From assembly GCA_021731085.1 (NCBI GenBank), contig JAKFYB010000032.1:1-32894 (forward strand): a stretch of DNA of 32,894 nucleotides, given 5' to 3'. Positions 1-9,772 of this stretch are shown in pieces (position 1 is the first letter of the stretch; every line of letters begins with the position of its first letter). The stretch is from Dehalococcoidia bacterium (GTDB lineage: Bacteria; Chloroflexota; Dehalococcoidia; DSTF01; JACRBR01). A model generated the notes under the pieces. It saw nothing but the letters and a program-made list of their open reading frames with translations, did not search any database and was not told the DNA's origin. A program made the position numbers and the translations under genes.

Positions 1-83
1 TAGTCCGCCCCCGCCTCAGCCGCCGCCGCCAGCAACGAAAGGTCTTTCCCAAACCGATGCCCAATAATCAGCGGCCGCTTCAT
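1..83 (-). CDS. Glycerophosphodiester phosphodiesterase family protein, N-terminal fragment
   Basis: Only the first 27 codons are inside the window; the rest lies beyond position 1. The visible protein begins MKRPLIIGHRFGKDLSLL and continues to AAEAGADY. A short beta strand ending in a His-Arg pair, followed by a helix and GADY, is the usual start of the glycerophosphodiester phosphodiesterase TIM barrel, where His-Arg helps form the active site and GAD(Y)xExDV follows. The usual ENT motif after His-Arg is absent from the visible part, as in divergent members. The ATG lies 6 nt after the stop of the enolase-superfamily gene, so it is the third gene of that operon. The family call rests on very few residues and is tentative. 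Confidence 0.5.
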   Translation of the reverse strand, partial: MKRPLIIGHRFGKDLSLLAAAAEAGAD

Positions 84-89
84 GCGCGA

Positions 90-1274
90 TCACCCAACCC
101 GGTACTCCTCAATCCGATCCCAATCGACCTCAACACCCAACCCCGGCGCATCCGGCAGCGACACCCACCCATCCTCCATCACAATCGGCGACGCCAGCAT
201 GAAGTCCCGTCGCTCCGGCGTCCAGTTCGGCGGGTCGTACGCGTACTCGACGAATGGCGCGGTTCCGAACCCCGAGCTCGCGCACGCAGCGACCACCTGC
301 AGGTTCGCCATAAGCACCAATCCGTCGCCCCACGTGTGCGGCGTGTACATCACGCCAGCGTCCGCCGCCTTCCGCGCGATCTCGACTCCGCGGCGCACGC
401 CCGTCGTCCACGCCACGTCGGGCTGCAGGACATCGAACGAACCGTGCGCGAGATACTCGTCGAACTCCGCAAGCTCGCGATTGCCCTCGCCACCGGCGAT
501 CTTCACCGTCGACCACTTCTTCAGGTACGCGAGGTCGCGATAGTCGTGCCGGTCAAGCGGCTCCTCCAGCCAGTACACGCCCAACCTTGAAAGCTGATCT
601 GCAACATCGAGCGCCGTCTTCACGTCCCACGCCGGCGAGATATCCCAAGGCATCCGCCATCCCTGGTTTGCATCGACCATGATCTCCATCGACGAACCAA
701 CAGCCTCCCGCACCGCCCGCACGACAGCGATGTCTTCAGCAGGATCCTCCGCATGAAACCGCACTTTGATCGCCGGGAACCCTGCATCCCGCAGAACCAC
801 CGCTGAAGCAGCGCGCTCCGCAGCAGAAACCCGCTCTCCCGTCGACGCGTATACCCGCACCCGCCCAGCGGCAAACGCCCCATCGCCATGTAAGGGCGCC
901 GCTTGCTGCGCCCTCGTCGAATCGGCTTGATGTTCGTGCTCGACGACCAGGCGCCACAACGGCAGCCCGCGAATCTTCGCCGCGAGATCCCAGATCGCCA
1001 CCTCTACCGGCCACATCCGCCCGTAGTGAAACGACAGATTCTCGCAAACCCGCGCATGCCGATCGAACGCAAACACATCCTCCCCGATAAACAGTCCGCC
1101 GCAGTCCGCGAGCCCAGGCATCGCGTCGCCAGAACCAACGCCCTCGAACCCACCAGCCCGCACCCGCACGATGTGCGACGTAAACGACGTCCGCGGCACC
1201 GGATCCCACGACGCACGAAACGCCGGCTCCAGCGGAATCCGATACGCCGTAACCCCGATCGATTCGATCTTCAC
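90..1274 (-). CDS. Enolase-superfamily enzyme, mandelate racemase/muconate lactonizing type
   Basis: Predicted 394-residue Mg-dependent enzyme that abstracts a proton alpha to a carboxylate; the substrate cannot be told. Visible active-site set: K170-x-R172 (KxK-like), metal ligands D201 (VDANQGW), E237/E238 (WLEEPL) and E263 (GGEGNRE), then the Asp-His dyad D286 (QPD) and H313 (TPHTWGD), which is the mandelate racemase subgroup pattern. The start is the GTG at 1274. It overlaps the stop of the upstream acetyltransferase by 4 nt and has GGAG about 10 nt upstream; the longer ATG start at 1325 would overlap the upstream gene by 55 nt. Odd feature: residues about 111-137, between LPLWRLV and RVRVYASTGE, form an insertion relative to the usual family loop, partly encoded by a dispersed palindromic repeat. 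A dehydratase, racemase or epimerase are all possible. Confidence 0.88.
   Translation of the reverse strand: MKIESIGVTAYRIPLEPAFRASWDPVPRTSFTSHIVRVRAGGFEGVGSGDAMPGLADCGGLFIGEDVFAFDRHARVCENLSFHYGRMWPVEVAIWDLAAKIRGLPLWRLVVEHEHQADSTRAQQAAPLHGDGAFAAGRVRVYASTGERVSAAERAASAVVLRDAGFPAIKVRFHAEDPAEDIAVVRAVREAVGSSMEIMVDANQGWRMPWDISPAWDVKTALDVADQLSRLGVYWLEEPLDRHDYRDLAYLKKWSTVKIAGGEGNRELAEFDEYLAHGSFDVLQPDVAWTTGVRRGVEIARKAADAGVMYTPHTWGDGLVLMANLQVVAACASSGFGTAPFVEYAYDPPNWTPERRDFMLASPIVMEDGWVSLPDAPGLGVEVDWDRIEEYRVG
889..917 (-). repeat. Palindromic repeat family B copy inside the enolase-superfamily gene
   Basis: On the plus strand this reads GTAAGGGCGCCGCTTGCTGC followed by GCCCTCGT. It matches the intergenic copies at 13038, 16330 (reverse) and 27298, whose core is GTAGGGGCGCTGCTTGCC then GCGCCC. 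The arms GGGCGC and GCGCCC form the hairpin. The copy is read in frame as part of a loop insertion of the enzyme (roughly STRAQQAAPLHG). Confidence 0.75.
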
Positions 1275-1756
1275 GAGCGAGCGAGCTCCGCCAACGCATC
1301 GCCCGTTAGCCGGTATACCGTCCACTCATCCATCGCCACCGCACCCAACGACCGATAGAACGCGATCGAAGGCTCGTTCCAGTCGAGCACGCTCCACTCC
1401 AGCCGCCCGCACCCACGTTCGACCGCCAGCCGCGCGAGATGCGACAGCAACGCCTTCCCGTGCCCGCCGCCCCGATGCTCCGGCTGCACGAACAGGTCTT
1501 CGAGATAGATCCCCGGCCGACCCAAAAAAGTCGAATAGTTGTGAAAGAACAGCGCAAACCCGACGACGGCACCGTCGTCCGACTCATGGTTGGCTTCGGC
1601 CAGCACCACCTCCGCATACGGCCGCACCCCGAACAGATGCTCCCGCAGCACTCCCTCATCGAGCACAACCTGATCCGCCAGCCGCTCATATTCAGCCAGC
1701 CCGCGGATCAACTCGGCGATAACGGGAATGTCGTCAGGCGTAGCGGCGCGTATCAC
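1271..1756 (-). CDS. GNAT N-acetyltransferase, spermidine/spermine acetyltransferase (SSAT)-like
   Basis: A 161-residue single-domain GNAT enzyme that would transfer acetyl from acetyl-CoA to a primary amine, in the cytoplasm. The N-terminus IRAATPDDIPVIAELIRGLA is the first strand and helix of the fold. The segment ending GRPGIYLEDLFVQPEHR (residues about 80-95) closely follows SSAT, and R95-G-G-G-H-G100 is the pyrophosphate-binding loop. N127-E-P with Y134 (NEPSIAFYRSLGA) is the usual end of the CoA site and catalytic Tyr. The length is normal. It is the first gene of a minus-strand operon: its TGA overlaps the GTG of the enolase-superfamily gene, implying translational coupling. A diamine or other small-amine substrate is inferred from family resemblance only. 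Confidence 0.85.
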   Translation of the reverse strand: MIRAATPDDIPVIAELIRGLAEYERLADQVVLDEGVLREHLFGVRPYAEVVLAEANHESDDGAVVGFALFFHNYSTFLGRPGIYLEDLFVQPEHRGGGHGKALLSHLARLAVERGCGRLEWSVLDWNEPSIAFYRSLGAVAMDEWTVYRLTGDALAELARS

Positions 1757-1941
1757 ACGCCGATGGTATCGAAGCCGCCGCCAGAGCTACAGCGCCAGCC
1801 ACTCCCCCATCCGGATGAGATCCGCGGTCATACCAACGGCTGCGAAAACTCCAACCTCCGAACGGCGCATCCCACCCGCGCGCCGTCGTACGATGCAGGC
1901 ATCAAGAAGAGATGAAAGAAGAACGACACAAGGAGCCCGAC

Positions 1942-2334
1942 ATGTCCCTGGAAGACAACAAGCAGATCTCACGACGCTGGTTCGAGGCAGGCTACGGCCG
2001 CGGCGACACGGAGACGATGACCAAGCTCATGCCACTACAGATGCTCGAAGAGGCGTCCCTCCGCGAGCAGATCGTCGCCTATCGCACGGGATTCCCCGAC
2101 CTCACGGTGACCATCGACGAACAGCTCGCCGAGGGCGACCGCGTACTCACGCGCGTGACCTTCCGCGGCCACCAGACCGGCGACCTCCTCGGCATCGCCC
2201 CCACCGGCAAGCCCATCGAACTCACACTCGCCGAGATCCACACCATCCAGGACGGCCAGATAGTCGACGTGTGGAACGACTTCCATCCCGTCCGTGTGCT
2301 ACAGCAATTGGATCTGATTGTTGGGAAGGAGTGA
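1942..2334 (+). CDS. SnoaL-like/NTF2-like ester cyclase family protein
   Basis: A 130-residue alpha+beta barrel protein. The start is ATG 1942, because AAGGAG at 1930-1935 lies 6 nt upstream; an in-frame ATG at 1912 lacks such a site. The N-terminal helix SLEDNKQISRRWFEAGYGRGD, the FPDLTVTID strand, and the C-terminal GHQTGDLLGIAPTGKPIEL...IHTIQDGQIVDVWNDFHPVRVLQQL are typical of the SnoaL polyketide-cyclase-like group, which contains ester cyclases, isomerases and many proteins of unknown role. Between the first helix and YRTGFPDL the protein is shorter than usual: the stretch that normally carries a DFVDH-type motif is reduced to LMPLQML, so catalysis is doubtful. It converges on nuoN with a 7-nt gap and no visible terminator. 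Confidence 0.8.
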   Translation: MSLEDNKQISRRWFEAGYGRGDTETMTKLMPLQMLEEASLREQIVAYRTGFPDLTVTIDEQLAEGDRVLTRVTFRGHQTGDLLGIAPTGKPIELTLAEIHTIQDGQIVDVWNDFHPVRVLQQLDLIVGKE

Positions 2335-2341
2335 TCTAGCT

Positions 2342-3793
2342 CTAAACGAACAGCACGTCCGTAGCAGCTTCGACGACATCAAACAGCGCCTGCGGATACA
2401 AACCGATGTACAGCACCCCGACCATCAGCGCCGCCGCCAACCCGTTCATCAGCAGCGGCACCGGCAGGCGCGACTCTTCGCCCTCTGCCGGCTTTTCGAC
2501 GAACGCCTGCCGCATGATCTGCAGGTAGTAGTACAGCGAAACCACGCTCGTCGTGGTCGCGATCGCGATCAGCCAGTAGAAGCCCTCGTTCCACACCGAC
2601 TGGAACAGCACGAACTTCGTCACGAACCCCGCGAACAGCGGCAGCCCCGCCAGCGAGAACAGCGCACCCGCGAGCACCCAGGCCAGCAGGGGCGCTCGCT
2701 CGCGCATGCCGCGGAAGTCGGCGATCTCGTCCTTCCCCGTCATGTTGTACCAGGCGATGATCACGATGAAGACGGCCATGTTCGACACCATGTACCCCAC
2801 CAGGTGAACCAGCAGTGCCTGCGCCGTGTCCGAGTTCAGCGCCGCAATCGCCATCAGCATGTAGCCGACCTGCCCGATCGATGAGTACGCCATCAGCCGC
2901 TTGATGTTGTGCTGCTGCAGCGCCACCAGGTTGCCGAGGATCATCGTCGCCGCCGCGATCCCCGCGATCATCCACGACCAGTCGTCGTGCACAACCTCGA
3001 ACGCTTGCGAGAACAGCACGAGCATCAGCGCGAACCCTGCCGCCTTCGATGTCGTCCCGAGATAGGCGGTGATCGGCGGGAACGCGCCTTCGTACGCGTC
3101 CGGCGTCCACATGTGGAACGGCACCGCCGCCACCTTGAAGCCCAGCCCCGTCACGATCAGCACCAACCCCATCAGCATCGCCCACTGGAAGTCGCCCGTC
3201 GGGTTCTGCAACCCGACCGCGATCTCGCTGTAGTACGTCGAACCCGTGATGCCGTAGATCAGGCTCATGCCGTACAGGAACATCGCCGAGGCGAACGCGC
3301 CCAGCAGCAGGTACTTCAGCCCGCCCTCGTTCGACTTCGCATCGAACTTCTGGTAGCTCACCAGCACGTACAGGCTGAACGACAGCAGCTCGAGCGAGAT
3401 GTACGCGGTCATCAGTTCGCGCGAGGCGGCCATCCCGATGGCGCCGATCGTCGAGAGGATGATCAGCGCGTAGTACTCGCCCGGATGCCGGAACTTCTCC
3501 GCCACCATCGTCGCCGAAGCGAGACAAATCACCGCCGCCGTCGCGACGAAGAACACGCGGAAGAACGTCGTGTAGTCGTCGACCACGATAATGTTCGCGA
3601 AGTTGTCGTCGGTGTCCCAGTACCCCAGCGACACCGCGCCGACGGCCACAAGCCCGGCTGCCGCGATGTACGCGAGCCACGTCTTCTTCATCTTAGGCGC
3701 GTACAGATCCAGCCCGACGATGGCCACGACGAGACCGACCAGCAAGAACTCCGGTATCAGCAGCGAGTAGTCCAGGTTCAGGCCTTCTGTCAT
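2342..3793 (-). CDS. nuoN: NADH-quinone oxidoreductase (complex I) subunit N
   Basis: A 483-residue polytopic membrane protein, one of the three antiporter-like proton-pumping subunits of the complex I membrane arm. The pump residues are present: E135 in the ISLELLSF helix, K220 in GFKVAAVPFHMWTPDAYEG, and a late-helix Lys in LAGLPLFAGFVTKF. The motif PFHMWTPDAYEGAP-like (here AFPP) is typical of NuoN rather than NuoM or NuoL. Length is normal. It is the last gene of the operon; its ATG overlaps the nuoM stop by 4 nt (ATGA). Confidence 0.97.
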   Translation of the reverse strand: MTEGLNLDYSLLIPEFLLVGLVVAIVGLDLYAPKMKKTWLAYIAAAGLVAVGAVSLGYWDTDDNFANIIVVDDYTTFFRVFFVATAAVICLASATMVAEKFRHPGEYYALIILSTIGAIGMAASRELMTAYISLELLSFSLYVLVSYQKFDAKSNEGGLKYLLLGAFASAMFLYGMSLIYGITGSTYYSEIAVGLQNPTGDFQWAMLMGLVLIVTGLGFKVAAVPFHMWTPDAYEGAFPPITAYLGTTSKAAGFALMLVLFSQAFEVVHDDWSWMIAGIAAATMILGNLVALQQHNIKRLMAYSSIGQVGYMLMAIAALNSDTAQALLVHLVGYMVSNMAVFIVIIAWYNMTGKDEIADFRGMRERAPLLAWVLAGALFSLAGLPLFAGFVTKFVLFQSVWNEGFYWLIAIATTTSVVSLYYYLQIMRQAFVEKPAEGEESRLPVPLLMNGLAAALMVGVLYIGLYPQALFDVVEAATDVLFV

Positions 3794-5307
3794 GAGACCC
3801 CCGGGAAGCTGCGTACGGTCTCACTGATCCGGTCGATAAACGGCGCCGGCCACAACCCCATGAAGAGCATGAACGTCAGCATCAACACGCCCGTCGCGCG
3901 TTCGAGATACGTCATCTCCTTGAGGTCCGGAAAGCGGTCGTCCGGCGGCCCGAACATCGCCATCGCCATCATGCGCAGGATGTACACCGCGGTCATCGCC
4001 GCCGCGAACACGCCGAGCGCCGCCGCCCACGGATACGTCTGGAACGTGCCCAGGAAGATGTTGAACTCGGCGACGAAGCCCGCGAGCCCCGGCAGGCCCA
4101 ACGACGCCAGCCCCGCGATCCCGAAGAAGAACACGAACAGCGGCATCCTATGCACGATGCCACTATAGAGCCGCATATCGCGCGTGTGCGTCTGGTCGTA
4201 GATCGACCCGACCATCGCGAAGAATGTCGCCGTCATCACGCCGTGCGCGAACATCTGCAGCACCGCACCATTGATGCCGATCACCGTCATCGTCGCAAGA
4301 CCCATGATCACGAGACCCATGTGGCTCACCGACGAGTACCCGATCATGTACTTGAAGTCGCGCTGCGCCGTCGCCGCAAAGGCGCCGTACACGACGTTGA
4401 ACGTCGCCAGGATCATCAACCCCGGCATCCAGAACTGCGCGCCCTCCGGCAGCAACTGAATGCCCAGTCGGATGATTCCGAACGCGCCGAGCTTCATCAG
4501 CACCCCAGCGTGCAGCATCGAGACCGCCGTCGGCGCCGAGACGTGGCCGTCGGGCGACCATGTGTGGAACGGCCACAGACCCGCCAGCACGCCGCACCCG
4601 ATCGCGAACAGCGGGAAAATGAGCTTCTGCGTGTCAGGGTCGAGCTGGTTCTCCGGCAGGTACAGCTCCTGCAGGTCGAATGTACCCAGTCCGGCTTCGT
4701 GGAACACGGCGAAGATGCCGATGAAGATCAGGATCGAAGCCGCGACCAGCATGATCGTCAGCTTCATCGCCGAGTATTCCTTCGTCCGCGCGAACGTCTC
4801 GAAGGCGCTGCTCGATCCCCAGATGGCGATCAGCAGGTACATCGGCAGCACGGCCACTTCGTACCAGAAGAAGAAGAAAAACAGGTCCAGCGCCGCGAAC
4901 GTCCCGTACACACCGGCGACCAGCACCCAGAACAGCACGAAGAAGTCTTTGTTGTGATGGTCGATCTTCCACGAGATCAACGCCCCGCCGAAGCACACGA
5001 TGCCGTTCAGCAGGATCATCGGCGCCGCGATGCCGTCGACGCCGAACGCCAGCGAGATCCCGTTCTCACCCAAAAAGCCCACGTTCTCAAGCCAGTTGTA
5101 GCGGCTGAAGAACTGGTACTGCTCGTCGCTCCCGACCTGGTACCGGAAGAAGATGTACGTGGATATCCCGAACAGCACAGCGCCAACGATCGCGCTGAAC
5201 CAGCGGACCACGTCCTTGCCCTGCGGCGTTTCGGGGACGAAAAGAATCAGCGCCGCTGCAATAAGCGGTATGCCGACCGTAGCCAGTACCCAGTAACCCG
5301 AATCCAT
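3790..5307 (-). CDS. nuoM: NADH-quinone oxidoreductase (complex I) subunit M
   Basis: A 505-residue antiporter-like membrane subunit. The start is ATG 5307 (MDSGYWVLATVGIPLI), with GAGG a few bases upstream; a longer ATG at 5346 would run into nuoL. Signature: FFWYEVAVLPMYLLI (E150 is the conserved pump Glu), PFHTWSPDGHVSAPTAVSMLHAGVLMKLGAFG (K272 is the TM8 Lys), and a late Glu in LPGLAGFVAEFNIF. Odd feature: the TM7 Lys that lies five residues before the PFH motif in E. coli NuoM is Leu here (L241, context VLAGLWPFHTW), although NuoL and NuoN of the same operon keep theirs. The stop overlaps the nuoN start. Confidence 0.96.
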   Translation of the reverse strand: MDSGYWVLATVGIPLIAAALILFVPETPQGKDVVRWFSAIVGAVLFGISTYIFFRYQVGSDEQYQFFSRYNWLENVGFLGENGISLAFGVDGIAAPMILLNGIVCFGGALISWKIDHHNKDFFVLFWVLVAGVYGTFAALDLFFFFFWYEVAVLPMYLLIAIWGSSSAFETFARTKEYSAMKLTIMLVAASILIFIGIFAVFHEAGLGTFDLQELYLPENQLDPDTQKLIFPLFAIGCGVLAGLWPFHTWSPDGHVSAPTAVSMLHAGVLMKLGAFGIIRLGIQLLPEGAQFWMPGLMILATFNVVYGAFAATAQRDFKYMIGYSSVSHMGLVIMGLATMTVIGINGAVLQMFAHGVMTATFFAMVGSIYDQTHTRDMRLYSGIVHRMPLFVFFFGIAGLASLGLPGLAGFVAEFNIFLGTFQTYPWAAALGVFAAAMTAVYILRMMAMAMFGPPDDRFPDLKEMTYLERATGVLMLTFMLFMGLWPAPFIDRISETVRSFPGVS

Positions 5308-5314
5308 CGTCCCT

Positions 5315-7228
<1,914 letters not shown>

Positions 7229-7285
7229 CCCAAATCCGCTAATCTCGTTCCCCCAACCTGCTTCTTCCGACCGGCTTATTGACCG

Positions 7286-7630
7286 CTACCACTTGAGCGA
7301 ATCGACCTCGTCCACGTTAGCCGTCCCACGGTTCCTGAACACGCGCAGGACAATGCCGAGCGCAAGCCCAACCTCCGCCGCCGCGATGGTGATGATGAAG
7401 ATCGCGAAGATGATGCCCACGAACATCGATGGCGCCGTGTACACCGCGAACGCCACCATGTTGATGCTCACCGCGTTCAGCATCAGCTCGACCGACATCA
7501 GGATCAGCACCGCGTTCCGCCGGGCCAGCACGCCGTACACGCCGATCGAAAACAGCACAGCGCTGAGCACCAGGTACTGCTGTAGCTCTACACCAGTCGT
7601 GATCGATTCTTGGAGAAGAAGTGCGGTCAT
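7286..7630 (-). CDS. nuoK: NADH-quinone oxidoreductase (complex I) subunit K
   Basis: A 114-residue protein with three membrane helices. The start is the ATG at 7630 (MTALLLQESITTGVELQQYL); a longer reading frame from 7789 only overlaps nuoJ. The conserved membrane glutamates are E48 (LMSVELMLNAVSIN) and E86 (IAAAEVGLALGI), part of the hydrophilic axis that relays charge from the quinone site to the antiporter-like subunits. The ATG overlaps the nuoJ stop as ATGA, so the two are translationally coupled. The N-terminus is some 10 residues longer than in short NuoK proteins. Confidence 0.96.
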   Translation of the reverse strand: MTALLLQESITTGVELQQYLVLSAVLFSIGVYGVLARRNAVLILMSVELMLNAVSINMVAFAVYTAPSMFVGIIFAIFIITIAAAEVGLALGIVLRVFRNRGTANVDEVDSLKW

Positions 7631-8121
7631 TGCTCGCCCTCCTCCTGCATCGCGATGATGATCGCCCCCACAAGCGCCACCAGCAGCACGCCCGACAACA
7701 ACTCGAACGGAACAGCCCAGCGCCCGAACAGCGCGTTCCCGATGTCGTTGAACGGCACGGTCGTGATTTGCCCGACGTCGCGCGGCCATTCAGTGTTAGC
7801 GAACGCCGCAATGAACGTCCCCAGAAGCACGAGCGCGGCAACGGCGGCCAGTGGTTTCTGGTCGCCGTCGAGGTTCTCTTTCAGCTCGCGTGTGCGCGTC
7901 AGCATCAATCCGAACAGGATCAACACCATCACGGCGCCGCCGTAAATCAGCACCTGCACCAGCGCCAGGAACTCTACCGACAGCAGGATGTAGATTCCCG
8001 CCACACCCAGCAGCGACCCGATCAGGCCCAACGCCGCATGCACGATGTTGCGAAGCAACACAACGCCCAGCGCGCCACCGATAACCGTCGCGGCGAAGAT
8101 GTAGAAAAAGACCTCTGTCAT
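7627..8121 (-). CDS. nuoJ: NADH-quinone oxidoreductase (complex I) subunit J
   Basis: A 164-residue membrane subunit with about five helices. The N-terminal helix FYIFAATVIGGALGVVLLRNIVHAALGLIGSLLGVAGIYILLSVEFLALVQVLIYGGAVMVLILFGLML is the standard NuoJ region containing the pi-bulge helix and the conserved Glu (SVEF) and Tyr-Gly-Gly. The C-terminal helix is FELLSGVLLVALVGAIIIAM. The length is close to the usual 165-200. Both ends overlap its neighbours by 4 nt (nuoI stop with nuoJ ATG, nuoJ stop with nuoK ATG). Confidence 0.96.
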   Translation of the reverse strand: MTEVFFYIFAATVIGGALGVVLLRNIVHAALGLIGSLLGVAGIYILLSVEFLALVQVLIYGGAVMVLILFGLMLTRTRELKENLDGDQKPLAAVAALVLLGTFIAAFANTEWPRDVGQITTVPFNDIGNALFGRWAVPFELLSGVLLVALVGAIIIAMQEEGEQ

Positions 8122-8582
8122 GCGCGCAGCCCCGGATCGACCTTGCCCGCCTTCGACTGCGACATCAGCATGTCGAGATCCATCACGAGCTCCTTGCGGT
8201 CGTACCGCGAAAGCTCATGCCCGGCCCACGTGTTGTTCATCCCGATCGCTTCGAAGTTACACACCTCGACGCAGATGTTACAGCGCATGCACCGTCCGTA
8301 GTCGATCCAGAATTCGTCGATGATCTTGCGGCGCTTGCTCTCGCCCGTCGCGTGCTTCGGATTGTCCTTCATCACGACCGTCATGCACTCCACCGGGCAG
8401 GCGCGCTCGCACGCGTGACAGCCCGTGCAGTACGGTTCATCGATGGGCGCATCCCACAGCAGGATCGGGAACGCACGGTCGCGATTCGGGATTTCGCGGT
8501 GGACCTCCGGGTACTGAATCGTCACCGGCTTCCGCCCGATCACGCGCACCACCTGAGTCAGGCTTCGCAGAATGCCGATCAT
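8118..8582 (-). CDS. nuoI: NADH-quinone oxidoreductase (complex I) subunit I, two 4Fe-4S ferredoxin-type
   Basis: A 154-residue peripheral-arm subunit that carries the two tetranuclear clusters (N6a and N6b) passing electrons to NuoB. Ligands: C52, C55, C58 and C62 in YCTGCHACERACP, and C98, C101, C104 and C108 in RCMRCNICVEVCN. The N-terminal amphipathic stretch GILRSLTQVVRVIGRKPVTIQYPE is the usual membrane-surface anchor. Start and stop each overlap a neighbour by 4 nt. Because no nuoE, nuoF or nuoG is present in this operon, NuoI may receive electrons from another donor; that is inference. Confidence 0.97.
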   Translation of the reverse strand: MIGILRSLTQVVRVIGRKPVTIQYPEVHREIPNRDRAFPILLWDAPIDEPYCTGCHACERACPVECMTVVMKDNPKHATGESKRRKIIDEFWIDYGRCMRCNICVEVCNFEAIGMNNTWAGHELSRYDRKELVMDLDMLMSQSKAGKVDPGLRA

Positions 8583-9769
8583 GTCGCCGCCCCTTCCACC
8601 ACCACATCAGCAGCAACAGCGGGCGCCGGCGGCGCAGCTTTCGCGGTCGCCCGCACCGGCACCATCGTCAGCGGCCGTCGCGGCTCTCCGCGCTTCACGA
8701 TGAACGCCGCTGAGTACACCAGCGCCGCAACGCCGAGACCGGAGAACAGCAGGAACGCCACATCCGGAAGGTCGTACACAATCACAAACCCGTTCGTCAC
8801 GATCTGGTACAGGGACAGCGGAATGAGCACCTTCCACGCGTACGACATCAACTGGTCCACCCGCAGGCGCGGCACCGTCGCCCGAATCAGCAGATAGAAG
8901 AAGATGAAGAACGACATCTTCACCATCGTGAGTAACAGTTGATAGCCCCAGCCGATGTCCGTCCCGAACGGCCACTCCCACCCGCCGAGAAACACGAACG
9001 CACCCAACAACGCGAACGCGTACATGTTCACGTACGACGAGAGCTGGAACATCGACCAGCGGATACCGCTGTACTCAATGAACACGCCGCCAGCGACTTC
9101 GGACTCACCCGTCGGTATGTCGAAGGGCGGCCGTTCGACCTCCGCGACCGATGCGATGAGAAAGATCCCGAACGCCAGCGGCTGCCATACGATCAGCGGC
9201 ACCGTGTCCTGATACAAAATCATCTGGTACACGTCGAGCGTTGACGTCACCATCACGACGGCGACCAGCGCAAGGATCATCGGGATCTCGTACGAAATCA
9301 GCTGCGCCGCCGCGCGCATGCCACCAAGCAGCGCGTACTTGTTGTCGCTTCCCCATCCAGCCAGCAGAAAGCCGATAAACGACAGCCCTGAGACCGCAAG
9401 AATATACAGCAGGCTCATCGGGATCGCGCTGATGTACCAGTCCGCAGTGAACGGCACCGCAACAAACACCATCAGTGCAGGAATGAAGATCGCGAACACT
9501 GCCGCCTCGAACGCGATGAAATCGGCCGTCGCCGGCCGCAAGTCTTCCTTCGTCAGCAGCTTGAACGTGTCCGCGATCGGTTGCAGCAGTCCGAACGGCC
9601 CCGTGCGCGTCGGCCCAAGCCGGTACTGCATCCGCGCGACGATCTTGCGCTCATACCACGTCGCGTACATCACGCCGACCGTCATCACCAGCGTGAACGC
9701 AATCAAACCAAGGATCCCGCTCAGGAAAGCGTTGTCGATATTGATTGCGGGAGCGGCGAGCAGCATCAT
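8579..9769 (-). CDS. nuoH: NADH-quinone oxidoreductase (complex I) subunit H
   Basis: A 396-residue, eight-helix membrane subunit that forms the quinone channel with NuoB and NuoD. Diagnostic segments: WYERKIVARMQYRLGPTRTGPFGLLQPIADTFKLLTKED, the E-rich loop VERPPFDIPTGESEVAGGVFIEYSG, and RATVPRLRVDQLMSYAWKVLIPLSL. The gene begins ATGATG 3 nt after the nuoD stop; either Met could be used. The C-terminus has an unusual Ala/Pro/Val-rich tail of about 25 residues (KAAPPAPAVAADVVVEGAAT) beyond the last helix, similar in composition to the tails of NuoB and NuoC. Confidence 0.97.
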   Translation of the reverse strand: MMLLAAPAINIDNAFLSGILGLIAFTLVMTVGVMYATWYERKIVARMQYRLGPTRTGPFGLLQPIADTFKLLTKEDLRPATADFIAFEAAVFAIFIPALMVFVAVPFTADWYISAIPMSLLYILAVSGLSFIGFLLAGWGSDNKYALLGGMRAAAQLISYEIPMILALVAVVMVTSTLDVYQMILYQDTVPLIVWQPLAFGIFLIASVAEVERPPFDIPTGESEVAGGVFIEYSGIRWSMFQLSSYVNMYAFALLGAFVFLGGWEWPFGTDIGWGYQLLLTMVKMSFFIFFYLLIRATVPRLRVDQLMSYAWKVLIPLSLYQIVTNGFVIVYDLPDVAFLLFSGLGVAALVYSAAFIVKRGEPRRPLTMVPVRATAKAAPPAPAVAADVVVEGAAT

Positions 9770-9772
9770 CCT

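Noticed and set aside
1787-1972. Minus-strand 61-codon frame between the acetyltransferase and SnoaL-like genes
   Set aside because: Its first part is antisense to the SnoaL-like start and ribosome-binding site. The end (AAVGMTADLIRMGEWLAL) looks protein-like, but there is no start or Shine-Dalgarno to support it.
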